A stretch of 64,000 bases of DNA from CAYYIS01 sp964470965 (GTDB lineage Bacteria > JAAXHH01 > JABIQT01): assembly GCA_964470965.1 (NCBI GenBank), contig CAYYIS010000011.1:45270-109269 (forward strand), read 5' to 3'. Both the position numbers and the translations under genes were made by a program. This document shows positions 27,780 to 36,548 of this stretch, piece by piece (positions within the stretch are counted from its first letter, which is position 1; each line of letters starts with the position of its first letter). The notes beneath the pieces are model-generated. The model was not told the DNA's origin. It worked only from the letters and a program-made list of their open reading frames with translations, and did no database searches.

Positions 27780-28964
27780 GTGCCTGTAGTAGCACTCAAT
27801 GACATCGATTTACGCGGCAAACGGGTATTAATGCGCGTCGACTATAACGTACCGACGGACGCCCATGGCAATATTGCCGACGATACCCGCATCCGTGCCT
27901 CGCTGCCGACCATACGTCATGTTGTCGAACACGGAGGAAGGGCGATTCTGATGAGCCATCTGGGGCGTCCTGAAGGCGTTACAGAGACATTGCGCCTGGC
28001 ACCTGTGGCGCGCCGGCTTTCAGAATTGCTGGGACAGGAGGTGCAGGCTGCACCCGATTGCATTGGTGACGAGGTCACCCACCAGGTGGCTGGTCTACAG
28101 AACGGGGACTGCCTGATTCTGGAGAACGTGAGGTTTCACGGGGAAGAGACCGCCAATGATGAGAAATTTGCCCGTGCCCTTGCAGCATTGGGCGATATCT
28201 ATGTGAACGACGCCTTCGGATCAGCCCACCGGGCCCATGCCTCGACCCAAGGCGTAACACAGTTCATCGATGTGTGTGCGGCGGGATTCCTGATGCAGAA
28301 GGAACTCGAATATCTCTCCAAAGCCATTGCGCAACCTAGGCGGCCGTTCGTCGTCATTCTGGGCGGCGCCAAGGTGTCGGACAAGATAGCGGTCACGCGG
28401 CGGTTTCTGGAGCTGGCCGATTCAATCATCATCGGTGGTGGTATGGCATACACGTTTCTGAAGAGTTCCGGGGTGGAGACAGGCGCCTCCCTGCTTGACA
28501 CAGATCGATTGGACTTCGCTGGGGAGATTATTGAAACCGCCGAGGCCGGGAACACACAACTTCTGCTGCCTACCGATCATATCGTTGCAGAACGACTTGA
28601 AGCGGATGCCTCCACCGAAACGGTGGTGGAGATCCCACCCGGATGGATCGGACTCGACATAGGGCCCAATACACGTATGCGTTTCGCCGTGACGATAGCC
28701 GCGGCCGGAACGATACTGTGGAACGGGCCGATGGGCGTTTTCGAATTACCTGCATTCGCGGAAGGCACCGCGCAGGTCGCCCATGCTGTGGCGGATGCCA
28801 CCGATACCGGCGCAGTGTCTATACTTGGCGGTGGGGACACGATAGCCGCGGTCAATACGCTCGGCCTGAAAGACCGGATCAGCCACATCTCTACAGGCGG
28901 CGGCGCTTCCCTGGAACTTCTGGAAGACAAGATATTGCCGGGGGTAGCCGCGTTGGAAAAATAA
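27780..28964 (+). CDS. pgk: Phosphoglycerate kinase
   Basis: A 394-residue, full-length phosphoglycerate kinase. It has the RVDYNVP substrate motif near residue 20, LMSHLGRP, LENVRF with NDEKFA, the hinge motif VILGGAKVSDKI, NGPMGVFE and the C-terminal nucleotide-binding GGGDTIAAV with HISTGGGASLELLE. It makes ATP and 3-phosphoglycerate from 1,3-bisphosphoglycerate in glycolysis. The GTG start has a strong GGGGAGGG site upstream. It stands alone, without gap or tpi next to it. Confidence 0.97.
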   Translation: MPVVALNDIDLRGKRVLMRVDYNVPTDAHGNIADDTRIRASLPTIRHVVEHGGRAILMSHLGRPEGVTETLRLAPVARRLSELLGQEVQAAPDCIGDEVTHQVAGLQNGDCLILENVRFHGEETANDEKFARALAALGDIYVNDAFGSAHRAHASTQGVTQFIDVCAAGFLMQKELEYLSKAIAQPRRPFVVILGGAKVSDKIAVTRRFLELADSIIIGGGMAYTFLKSSGVETGASLLDTDRLDFAGEIIETAEAGNTQLLLPTDHIVAERLEADASTETVVEIPPGWIGLDIGPNTRMRFAVTIAAAGTILWNGPMGVFELPAFAEGTAQVAHAVADATDTGAVSILGGGDTIAAVNTLGLKDRISHISTGGGASLELLEDKILPGVAALEK

Positions 28965-29058
28965 GTCCACGGATTTACAGAAACGCTTCGCTCCTGAATC
29001 GCTGTTTTTAATCAAACCTTCCGTCCCCGTTCTCGCTTTCACCAAGATTTCAAATGCC

Positions 29059-30807
29059 CTATTCTTGGCAATTGACCCATGCCATACGGGCCATATCCTT
29101 ACTCCAGTAGCCGTTCAACACACAGCGCCGGTCGACGTCGCTGTGCCAGGCCCAGGCACCGTGGCAGGTAGCGCCCCCCATGAAGAATAGCAGGTCGCCG
29201 GCCTTCATACGCGGATGCAGCACCCCCTTGTGACCGGCAGAATCGCTGGGATCGTTGGAGGGCAGCGGGTATCTCGCATGGTGGGAACCGGGGACGACGA
29301 CAAAACCGCCTTCCTGATCGGTGACATCGTGTAACTGCCAGGCAACGTTCACCTGGCCGGTGTGGCACCGGCCGTTCCGGTAGAGGTATGGCCACCAGTT
29401 GATGTTAGGATAGATGGGGTCCCCGTTCCCATGTAGAATTTGCCCGCCGCCACCGCGGCGTGTGGTGATAATACCACCCATCCCTTCTGTTCGGAAATGC
29501 CCTCCGAGCATCCAGTTGAGCCGGTGAACCAGTGCCGGATGGGCCAGCATCTCTTCAAAGGGAGGGCGGTATTCGGCAGGCAGGTCGGCTACGGACAGTC
29601 CGGGCCGCCCGGTCCCCTGCATTTTGGCACCTCCTCCCACTTGGGTTTTGGCGGCGTCTTCATAGTCGACATGCTGGAGATTGGCATCGACCGCTGCATT
29701 GGCTGCATCTAGCCATTCCTGTTCCATAACGTTTCTCACCACCAGGAAACCGGTAAGTTCCCAGTAGAAGAATTCAAGCGGGTCGACATGTGATGAAGGC
29801 GCTGGATGATTGTCGTAGACGCCCGGATGGTACGGTTGCCTGTCCGAAACGGCCGATGGATCTATCCAGATACGTTTTCCATCGGATAACACCGGTGCGG
29901 CAGGCCCTTCGGCTGTGTCCTCCAGACCGAGTACCGTACGTGTCTCAAGACTCAGATTATCCATCCAAGGAGGTTCTTCCAAACTGCCCCCCTGTATCAG
30001 GCTATCCGACGAGAAATCGGATGGACGGGCATACACGCTGACGTAATCGCAGGACGCCAGCCGCTGAACTCCGGCTTCGTAGGTCCATGGACGCAGACCG
30101 TGTGCCAGGGTCCACGCATGGAGGAGCAGGTCTCCTGCCTCAAGCATGGGCTGCAGACTCATCCCCAGGGATTCCAGGTACCTGTCCTCTCCGTTCAGAA
30201 CGCACTCCGGAACAGGTACATTTACCGTATGGCTGCCTGGAAGCAAAGTCACCCCGCCGGCGTCTTCGGGTACATCCGCCAGGGCCCACACGGCACGGAT
30301 ACCCTGGCAGAATCGGCTGGATCCCTGATGAAAGTAGCCTCGGCTGGGGTTTCGTGGCTCATCTCCCCCGGACATGGGGGGTGATTCATGCGATTCCAAT
30401 TGAGCGAGCATGGTGACCGGCCTGTCGACACGATACGCCAGGCCGCAGAGCTGCTCTATGTAGCGAACCACCACGGGATGGTCGCTTAGGGCCGCTGGAA
30501 CCGATCCACGGTCGATCAGACGGTTGCACGCCGACACTTCTTCTTTGCTCAATGCACCGCGTATGATCAGGAACCCTTTCACATCGAACCCGTAAATCTC
30601 TTCCGGGTTCATGCCGCCGTCTGTCAGAGTCGAAACCTCGGCGATCGGTCTCTCCTGGCCTGGCATGTAGGGGTGCCATGGCGGCTTCTGATACGGCCAC
30701 ACCTGAGATGCTGCCTTAAACCGTTCCTGGTAGGACAGAGTTGTCGCGGATGTTTCCATGTTCAATTCGTACATTTTGTCTGCAGACAGGTCCTTACGAT
30801 TTTCCAT
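29059..30807 (-). CDS. Tandem PhyH-domain protein with altered iron-binding motifs
   Basis: A 582-residue protein with two phytanoyl-CoA-dioxygenase-type domains, about residues 70-270 and 345-580. In the first, the position of the metal-binding HxD reads HQG (GYFHQGSSRF, near residue 160); the distal His may be in LAHGLRP. In the second it reads HGN (ILHGNGDP, near residue 458), with distal CHGAWAWH. Both therefore lack the usual Asp, as do Fe/2OG halogenases (HxA or HxG), although loss of activity or a different ligand is also possible. The start has GGGAG 7 nt upstream. It is a single-gene unit by spacing. Confidence 0.85.
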   Translation of the reverse strand: MENRKDLSADKMYELNMETSATTLSYQERFKAASQVWPYQKPPWHPYMPGQERPIAEVSTLTDGGMNPEEIYGFDVKGFLIIRGALSKEEVSACNRLIDRGSVPAALSDHPVVVRYIEQLCGLAYRVDRPVTMLAQLESHESPPMSGGDEPRNPSRGYFHQGSSRFCQGIRAVWALADVPEDAGGVTLLPGSHTVNVPVPECVLNGEDRYLESLGMSLQPMLEAGDLLLHAWTLAHGLRPWTYEAGVQRLASCDYVSVYARPSDFSSDSLIQGGSLEEPPWMDNLSLETRTVLGLEDTAEGPAAPVLSDGKRIWIDPSAVSDRQPYHPGVYDNHPAPSSHVDPLEFFYWELTGFLVVRNVMEQEWLDAANAAVDANLQHVDYEDAAKTQVGGGAKMQGTGRPGLSVADLPAEYRPPFEEMLAHPALVHRLNWMLGGHFRTEGMGGIITTRRGGGGQILHGNGDPIYPNINWWPYLYRNGRCHTGQVNVAWQLHDVTDQEGGFVVVPGSHHARYPLPSNDPSDSAGHKGVLHPRMKAGDLLFFMGGATCHGAWAWHSDVDRRCVLNGYWSKDMARMAWVNCQE

Positions 30808-31184
30808 TGATATTCTCCCGCATCATGGTTCGGGTATGTGGTCACTCCATTCCCGTAATGAAAGCGAACGAAACGGGCATCCCGAAGATGTCCCCAGAAA
30901 GAAAAATATGCGCACAGGGCGGTTTGTCCACCGGGCGCTGTCCGAATGACCGGAATCAATAGTCCATACCGGTTTTGGAAATTATTGGTACGCCCGTCCG
31001 GTAATCCCCATTGTGAGAAAATTGCTGCTCCGGTTTTTGGAATTTCCTCATTCAGACCGGTTGATTTAATTCTGAAACCTGTGACCGTTCATATTGGAAG
31101 TGGATAATCCGGAGCTGGTTCACTATTGAACGTCTGAATTAATGGAATAATACATAGCATTAGATTGAATATCAACAGGTTCAA
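30808..31184. other. Intergenic region, no gene recognised
   Basis: About 380 bp upstream of the tandem PhyH gene and downstream of the lipoprotein terminator. AT-rich at its right end. No open frame with a recognisable family and no clear promoter hexamers. Confidence 0.5.
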
Positions 31185-31216
31185 ATAAAAAAGGGCGAAC
31201 CTGTTCGGTCGCCCTT
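31185..31216 (-). terminator. Rho-independent terminator behind the lipoprotein gene
   Basis: An 8-bp perfect stem AAGGGCGA/TCGCCCTT (31191-31198 and 31209-31216) with a 10-nt loop is followed on the minus strand by a run of T. It begins about 35 nt after the stop of the lipoprotein gene. This is the clearest intrinsic terminator in the window. Confidence 0.85.
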
Positions 31217-31250
31217 AATCTTTCAATCCGGCTGTATGCCCTGCCGTTTG

Positions 31251-31721
31251 CTACACAGGACCGGCAATGTTTTTTAAGGTCGTAATATTGCCCCTGAAGT
31301 CTTTTACAAGGATTTGGATATCTCCGCTCTTCATTTCCTTATTTTGGCTCTTCAGCATCAGTCTCATACCGCGGAATTGGCTCTGGCTGAATCCCCTACC
31401 ATGAAAGAGATGCCCTTTCAGTGCGACTTTTATACTGTTGCCGTCATAGGTCTTCTCGAGCTCATACACCGCCGGAATCGAAACCACCAATACATCGCTC
31501 AGATCGGATTCCGATACGAACTCTATTTCCATCAGGTTTTCCACATTACGTGTGGTAATTGTGTACGTCCAGACCGGGGCTTTGGCAGGCAGCACCGTTA
31601 CCGATACCAGATCTTTCGATGCATTCAGCGTTGGCGCACAGCCGATCATTACAGCCAAACAGAACATGACGAGTGGGACCAGCATTTTAAATATCATACT
31701 GCGGAGAGATTGGGTTTTCAT
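31251..31721 (-). CDS. Hypothetical lipoprotein
   Basis: About 156 residues. The N-terminus is a lipoprotein signal peptide: a basic start, a hydrophobic core and the lipobox AVMIGC, with Cys near residue 27 as the lipidated residue. The mature part looks like a small beta-rich domain with no recognised catalytic motif. ATG 31721 is preferred over GTG 31733 because GAGG lies 9 nt before it. It is monocistronic, with its own terminator. The export to an envelope membrane is well supported; the function is unknown. Confidence 0.75.
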   Translation of the reverse strand: MKTQSLRSMIFKMLVPLVMFCLAVMIGCAPTLNASKDLVSVTVLPAKAPVWTYTITTRNVENLMEIEFVSESDLSDVLVVSIPAVYELEKTYDGNSIKVALKGHLFHGRGFSQSQFRGMRLMLKSQNKEMKSGDIQILVKDFRGNITTLKNIAGPV

Positions 31722-32164
31722 GATGCACCTCACAATTTGATAGAATCGTGAAAGAATGGCCGCTACACCCTTTAAAACTTCTCAACACACGGTCAGGTTC
31801 CAAATTTACATGGTCGTGTTTTCTTCCAAGATAATTGCCGGTACGCCTGCCCGATGGACACCGAGGTGCGCAGACACCCTCTGCGGATGCTCGATAGCGT
31901 TCTGTTTGATAGACCGGTAGCAACACCGGTAACTAATCCAACGGTATCGGCGTAGTTTCAAACTGGGTCGTAACCTGTGCTGCAACGCCGGCCCCGGTTG
32001 CAACGATCTCATAGCCGGAACAACCAGTTCCGTTTCAGGAAAACATAAGATGTCATTAATTCAGCAACGACTGCTAGAACAAAGTGACGCAAAAAATCGT
32101 ACACAAGGGTAAATAGTCCTCTGTTTTGCGGTGCTGGCCCCGGTTGTATCCAGTCCCCGAAGGT
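31722..32164. other. Intergenic region, no gene recognised
   Basis: About 440 bp between the lipoprotein gene and the possible SDR tail at 32165-32269. No credible coding frame. It should hold the lipoprotein promoter, but I could not fix one. Confidence 0.4.
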
Positions 32165-32269
32165 TTAGTTGTCCAGTGACGCACCGTTCACGATATCGGA
32201 CGGAGAGTCGGTCAGCAACATGGCTATGGACCGGATGATGACCCTGCGTGCCAAAGGACAGCCATTCTG
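32165..32269 (-). pseudogene. Possible C-terminal remnant of a short-chain dehydrogenase
   Basis: Directly behind the creatininase stop, a short minus-strand frame ends in SIAMLLTDSPSDIVNGASLD followed by one residue and a stop. This fits the C-terminal SDR pattern (AxxFLxSDxASxxxGxxLxVDGG) but lacks the final DGG. Nothing of the SDR core is found beside it. The match is short, so a chance resemblance is possible. Confidence 0.3.
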
Positions 32270-33076
32270 TCAGTGCCGATCTATCCTTGGTTCTATGGGT
32301 AACTGGCGGAATTCCTGAATCAGGGAGGCCAGTTCGCGGGTCGCCGCTTGGTACAGGGCTTCACCTTTTTCCACCGTAGCCACGGTCGCATCGCCGATCA
32401 CGCCGGTGTCGGAGATGCGGGACCACTGATCCATCAGGCGCAGAGGTGAGGCGCCTTTGCCGCGGATCCAACCGCGCCAGTAATATCGAGAATTGGGGAT
32501 CTTGACCTCACACGTGGCCTGGTCCATCTGAACCGCGCCGTCGTTGAGGTACCGGTAGACCGAGGTCTCGATTTCATCCGCGTGTGATTGCAGCTCCGAT
32601 TCACCGATCTCCCATAGGGTAGACTGCGCCATACTCCACCAGTTGAGCATACCACAGTGGACGTCCTTTTCTATCACGGTTCGCCGGGCCGCCATTTCCA
32701 GAATCGTCGCGTTGGATCCATGGCCGTTTACGATGAGGATCTTGATGAAGCCGTGATGAGCTACACTTTTGGTGATGTCGAGAATAAAGTCGAGCATGTG
32801 GTCATCCCGAATGGTGATTGTTCCGGGAAAATCCATGTGATGGTCTTCGAAGCCGTAGGGCACGGCGGGCAGCAGCAGCACTTCTTCAGGAATAAGCTTT
32901 GCCGCTCCCTCACAGACGCTGCCGGCCAGAAACGTATCCACATCCATTGGCATATGGTGGCCATGATCTTCCGTGGAGCCTACAGGAAGCACTACCACAG
33001 GCTGTTTCTGTACGATATCCCTCAGTTCCACCCAGGTGTAATGATCGTAACGGTAGGGGAGTCGCGGACCTTTCAT
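32270..33076 (-). CDS. Creatininase-family amidohydrolase
   Basis: A 268-residue creatininase-fold protein. The metal-binding motif LPVGSTEDHGHHMPMDVDT (near residue 33) and the later VNGHGSNAT (near residue 117) are intact. Family members hydrolyse cyclic amides such as creatinine, formylated riboflavin precursors or mycofactocin peptides; the substrate here is unknown. The ATG has AAGGAG upstream. It is separated by 250 bp from the luciferase-like genes on the same strand. A second, more divergent paralogue lies at 60.8 kb. Confidence 0.87.
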   Translation of the reverse strand: MKGPRLPYRYDHYTWVELRDIVQKQPVVVLPVGSTEDHGHHMPMDVDTFLAGSVCEGAAKLIPEEVLLLPAVPYGFEDHHMDFPGTITIRDDHMLDFILDITKSVAHHGFIKILIVNGHGSNATILEMAARRTVIEKDVHCGMLNWWSMAQSTLWEIGESELQSHADEIETSVYRYLNDGAVQMDQATCEVKIPNSRYYWRGWIRGKGASPLRLMDQWSRISDTGVIGDATVATVEKGEALYQAATRELASLIQEFRQLPIEPRIDRH

Positions 33077-33327
33077 CGTAGCTCCTTAAGTTTGTGGGTG
33101 AACCAGTGTTACCAGTCGAAGCATCTTTGGCATTACACGTACTTTTGCGTGATTGGCGGCTCCGAGGTTGACTTTAACCCTCACACGGTTTTCTCTGATC
33201 ACAGAATTGACATTTCAGCCGGCGAGAAATCAGAGGGGAAAATCTCGTCCGACTCTTCAGTGAATTACGGACAAGGATGAGAAAGCTGGACTGTGACGTG
33301 ATGTTCGTCCGTCGCGTCTGCCGTTAA

Positions 33328-34395
33328 TCACCCCAGTGCCGGTATCACATCATCCACAAACCGCTTCATACTCTTTACCCAGGATTGCTTGTCGTCCCAG
33401 TCGTATCCCATGAGAACCAGGGTGCCAAAATCACCGGTTTCTCCGATCAACGCATTCAGTCGGCGGATGACTTCATCCACATCTCCATGGATTATCTGTT
33501 CCTGCATCAGATAATCCATGCCGGTGTCCGAATCTGGTGTCTTGGGATCTCTTTTCATTATCTTTCGGCCAAGGCCTTTGTCGAACAGACCGCCGATATA
33601 TTCAAAGTTTTTTCCTAAAGAGTTTCTACGAACCGTTTCCTCCGCGTCTTTGCACGTGTCACCGATGAAGATGCTGCGGCAGACGCGCCAGTCCGCACGG
33701 TCGGGTGTGCGTCCGGCCTCGAGCGCGGCCTGCTTGTAGGTGAGCCAGTTGTCCGCGACTACGTTGCCGGCGATCACGTTAGCACTCATTGGGAGCCAGC
33801 CATTTTTTCCCGCTAATTTCATCGTCGTGGAATTGACGTTCATCGCCGGCGCGAATATCGGAGGGTGGGGCTTCTGAAGGGGTTTGTGAAGATAACCTAT
33901 CAGTGTCTCTTCATCCACATACTTCTCCAGGTCGATCTGCCAGTATTTTCCGTGAAGATGGTATGGTGGATCTTGAGACCATATTTTGAGTATCATATCT
34001 GCCGACTCTTCCGCCATGGCGCTATTCTGCTTAGGATCGATGCCGAACAGTTCCAGATCCGCAGTTACACTACCGGGGCCAAAGCAAACATTAAGGCGTC
34101 CGTGCGACAGGTGGTCCAGGAATGCCAGCCGTCCGGCCACCGTCGCCGGGTGGTGGTAAGGCAGACAGGTGGGGGCGGTGCCCAGACGGATGGATTTCGT
34201 CATAGCCAGGGCTTTGCCGATGAATGCTTCCGGCATCACAATGTTCTCGTACTGCATCGTGTGGTGCTCGCCTACCCAGAACTCGCTGAACCCAAGGTCT
34301 TCTGCCATCACCACCAGTTCAAGATCTTCATCGTAGCACTGTGCCATCGGCTTGGCCGGGTCGTGGAACGGCATGATGAACATTCCGTATTGCAT
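33328..34395 (-). CDS. Luciferase-like (LLM class) flavin-dependent monooxygenase, copy 1
   Basis: A 355-residue bacterial-luciferase-type TIM barrel. It opens with MQYGMFIMPFHDP and has FWVGEHHT, APTCLPYHHPA, the HGRLNVCFGPGS motif and a C-terminal AAA-like linker ending in a VLMGYDWDD block. These enzymes use FMNH2 or F420 and O2 to oxidise small molecules. It is paralogous to the next gene upstream (34517-35593), with near-identical opening motifs. AAGGAAGG precedes the ATG. It is the last gene of the run starting at PhoX, 121 nt after its paralogue. Confidence 0.9.
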   Translation of the reverse strand: MQYGMFIMPFHDPAKPMAQCYDEDLELVVMAEDLGFSEFWVGEHHTMQYENIVMPEAFIGKALAMTKSIRLGTAPTCLPYHHPATVAGRLAFLDHLSHGRLNVCFGPGSVTADLELFGIDPKQNSAMAEESADMILKIWSQDPPYHLHGKYWQIDLEKYVDEETLIGYLHKPLQKPHPPIFAPAMNVNSTTMKLAGKNGWLPMSANVIAGNVVADNWLTYKQAALEAGRTPDRADWRVCRSIFIGDTCKDAEETVRRNSLGKNFEYIGGLFDKGLGRKIMKRDPKTPDSDTGMDYLMQEQIIHGDVDEVIRRLNALIGETGDFGTLVLMGYDWDDKQSWVKSMKRFVDDVIPALG

Positions 34396-34516
34396 GTTCT
34401 GTCCTTCCTTTATGATCTGCCAGTCAAAGACGTTCCGGTTACGGTCTTGAATCTCGCGTCTAAAATACCTGGTTTGAGGACCAACGTCCAGACTGATTAG
34501 AGAGGGCGAATTAAGC

Positions 34517-35593
34517 TTAAGTCTTATTCAGCCTTGGCATCACCTCGTGCGCGAACAGCTCTAGATTCCGCACCCAGGCGTCTTTGTCGTCCCAGTCGTG
34601 GGCAACCATTATCAGGGTTCCGAAGGTTCCGGTTTCTTCCATCATTTGCTGTAGCTGCTTCACCACTTCATCGGGATCGCCGGCAACGACCTGGTCTTCC
34701 AGGAGGTAGTCAAGGGTCAGGTCGGAGTCTGGCATATCGGGGTCGCGTTTCCACAAGCCACGACCTGGACCCAGATCGCTGAGCTGGAGGATGTAGTTTA
34801 GGCATTTTCCCATGGAGGTGTTGCGGGCTTTGTCCTTTGCCACCTTTGTGGTGTCGGCCACAAAGATGTTCCGGGATATTTTCCATTTCTGCCGGTCCGG
34901 CGTGCGTCCTTTTCGCTTCGCGCCTTCGGAATACACTTCCCAGTGGTTGGCCATCACGTTTGAAGCAACCATGTGATGGCTGAAGGGTGAGAAACCCTTT
35001 TCTCCAGCGATGCGCGTGCCGGCCGAGTTACGATTGACTACCGGTACCGACACTGGAGGATGTGGTTGCTGGAGAGGTTTAAGATACACGCCCAAACCCA
35101 GGTCCACCCGTACCTCATCCTTCACGTTTATCTGCCAGTACCGGCCCTCAATCTCAAAGGGCGGTTCAGAAGTCCAGAGTCGCATGATGATTTCGATGGC
35201 CTCGCCTACCATGGCGCCGGCCTGCTTTGGGTCGATGCCGTACATCTCCATATCAGTCGGAATGGCGCCCGGGCCGAAACAGATGTTGAGGCGCCCATGG
35301 GACAGATGATCCAGAAATGCCAGCCGGCTTGCTACGTGGGCCGGGTGGTGGTAGGGTAGGCAGATGGGTGCGGCGCCCATCCGGATCTTATCCGTCATAC
35401 CGAGTGCTTTACCGATGAAGATTTCCGGCATCACGATATTCTCGTAACTGGAAGAGTGATGTTCTCCTACCCAGAATTCAGCGAATCCGAGTTCCTCACA
35501 TCTGACCACCAACTCCAAATCTTCGTCATAGCACTGTGCGGGCGGTTTCCCGGGATCATGCACCGGCATTAAGAACATTCCGTAGTCGATCAT
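34517..35593 (-). CDS. Luciferase-like (LLM class) flavin-dependent monooxygenase, copy 2
   Basis: About 358 residues, a tandem paralogue of the gene at 33328-34395. Shared blocks include DYGMFLMPVHDPGKP, AQCYDEDLELVV, FWVGEHHSSSYENIVMPE and HLSHGRLNICFGPG. ATG 35593 has a perfect AAGGAG 7 nt upstream; the open frame continuing to 35710 would overlap the neighbouring aldolase gene. Reduced flavin would come from a partner reductase not seen in the window. The pair could act as two subunits, as in LuxAB, or on different substrates. Confidence 0.9.
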   Translation of the reverse strand: MIDYGMFLMPVHDPGKPPAQCYDEDLELVVRCEELGFAEFWVGEHHSSSYENIVMPEIFIGKALGMTDKIRMGAAPICLPYHHPAHVASRLAFLDHLSHGRLNICFGPGAIPTDMEMYGIDPKQAGAMVGEAIEIIMRLWTSEPPFEIEGRYWQINVKDEVRVDLGLGVYLKPLQQPHPPVSVPVVNRNSAGTRIAGEKGFSPFSHHMVASNVMANHWEVYSEGAKRKGRTPDRQKWKISRNIFVADTTKVAKDKARNTSMGKCLNYILQLSDLGPGRGLWKRDPDMPDSDLTLDYLLEDQVVAGDPDEVVKQLQQMMEETGTFGTLIMVAHDWDDKDAWVRNLELFAHEVMPRLNKT

Positions 35594-35633
35594 AGATTCT
35601 CCTTGTCCGGGGTGATTTTTCCGGCAGAATTCG

Positions 35634-36503
35634 CTACCAGGGCATGGTACGACCGGTGTGTCTGCGGCCGATTTCCGCGGCTTCCTGTGATCCGCCACCC
35701 ACACGCACACCCTCTGCTATCATATCAATTACATCATCGGAACTTACGCTGTTGAGGAACGCCACGTTGTTAGTCAGGCAGGCGTTCAGGACGGCCGCCC
35801 GTGCCGCGTCCATTTCCGGCGGATACGGAGGATCATGCTGGTTGGGATAGCCGAAGGACATGCCCATATCTCCCGGTCCCCATTCCGCGAACGCGATGCC
35901 CGGAATCTGAAGATTTGCCTCTGCATTGACCAGCCCATATCGGTCCTCGATCTTGAGCCCCAGCATGATTTCCCCTTCAGGATTTAAAGGCCAGACATCG
36001 GCTTTCTGTAGATATTCATCGGAAGAAATACCCCATGAGGCGGCTGCCAAGCCCTGACCGCCGCCGCCGCGTTGACCTTGACCAATAACATCTCCAACGC
36101 CGATTGTATGGAATGGAAACCGGGCGGACTCTACGAAAACCCGAACCGCCTCAGGAGTGCGGGCGTGGCAGAGCAGAATGCCATGAACGCCCTGCGCCAG
36201 CACCTGCTTGACCATCCAGGCATTGGACAACATCACCGTTCCGTCGGTCCCATCCGTCGGCAGGGTGGTGATCACGGTCGGTGTACGATGACCGCTCCGG
36301 GTCGGTCCACCGTCAGTCAGCCCTTTCATGAAAGCCTCGATGGCCGGCAGGTTGTACATACCGTGTTCCATATCGATAATGATATAATCCGCCCAGGTCT
36401 GTGCAGATGCCACACCGCCTTCGTAGGATAGGTGTGAAGGGCCGGTATAGTAAATAGGCTGTCCCTGTTCCAGTAGTTCGATGGCGCGGTTGATACGTCG
36501 CAT
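35634..36503 (-). CDS. HpcH/HpaI-type aldolase/citrate lyase family protein (long variant)
   Basis: A 289-residue class II pyruvate-aldolase-type TIM barrel. It keeps IIDMEHGMYNLPAIEAF and the metal/substrate region AFAEWGPGDMGMSFG. At about 290 residues it is longer and more divergent than the HpaI-like paralogue at 38584-39351, with an insertion around residues 60-90. Retro-aldol release of pyruvate or glyoxylate from a hydroxy-keto acid is the family activity. The ATG has GGAG 8 nt upstream. It lies 45 nt behind the Ldh gene and 40 nt before the LLM pair. Confidence 0.85.
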   Translation of the reverse strand: MRRINRAIELLEQGQPIYYTGPSHLSYEGGVASAQTWADYIIIDMEHGMYNLPAIEAFMKGLTDGGPTRSGHRTPTVITTLPTDGTDGTVMLSNAWMVKQVLAQGVHGILLCHARTPEAVRVFVESARFPFHTIGVGDVIGQGQRGGGGQGLAAASWGISSDEYLQKADVWPLNPEGEIMLGLKIEDRYGLVNAEANLQIPGIAFAEWGPGDMGMSFGYPNQHDPPYPPEMDAARAAVLNACLTNNVAFLNSVSSDDVIDMIAEGVRVGGGSQEAAEIGRRHTGRTMPW

Positions 36504-36548
36504 GGAATACTCCGTTGCAATAAATATCCTGTTAATCAGGCGCTATCC

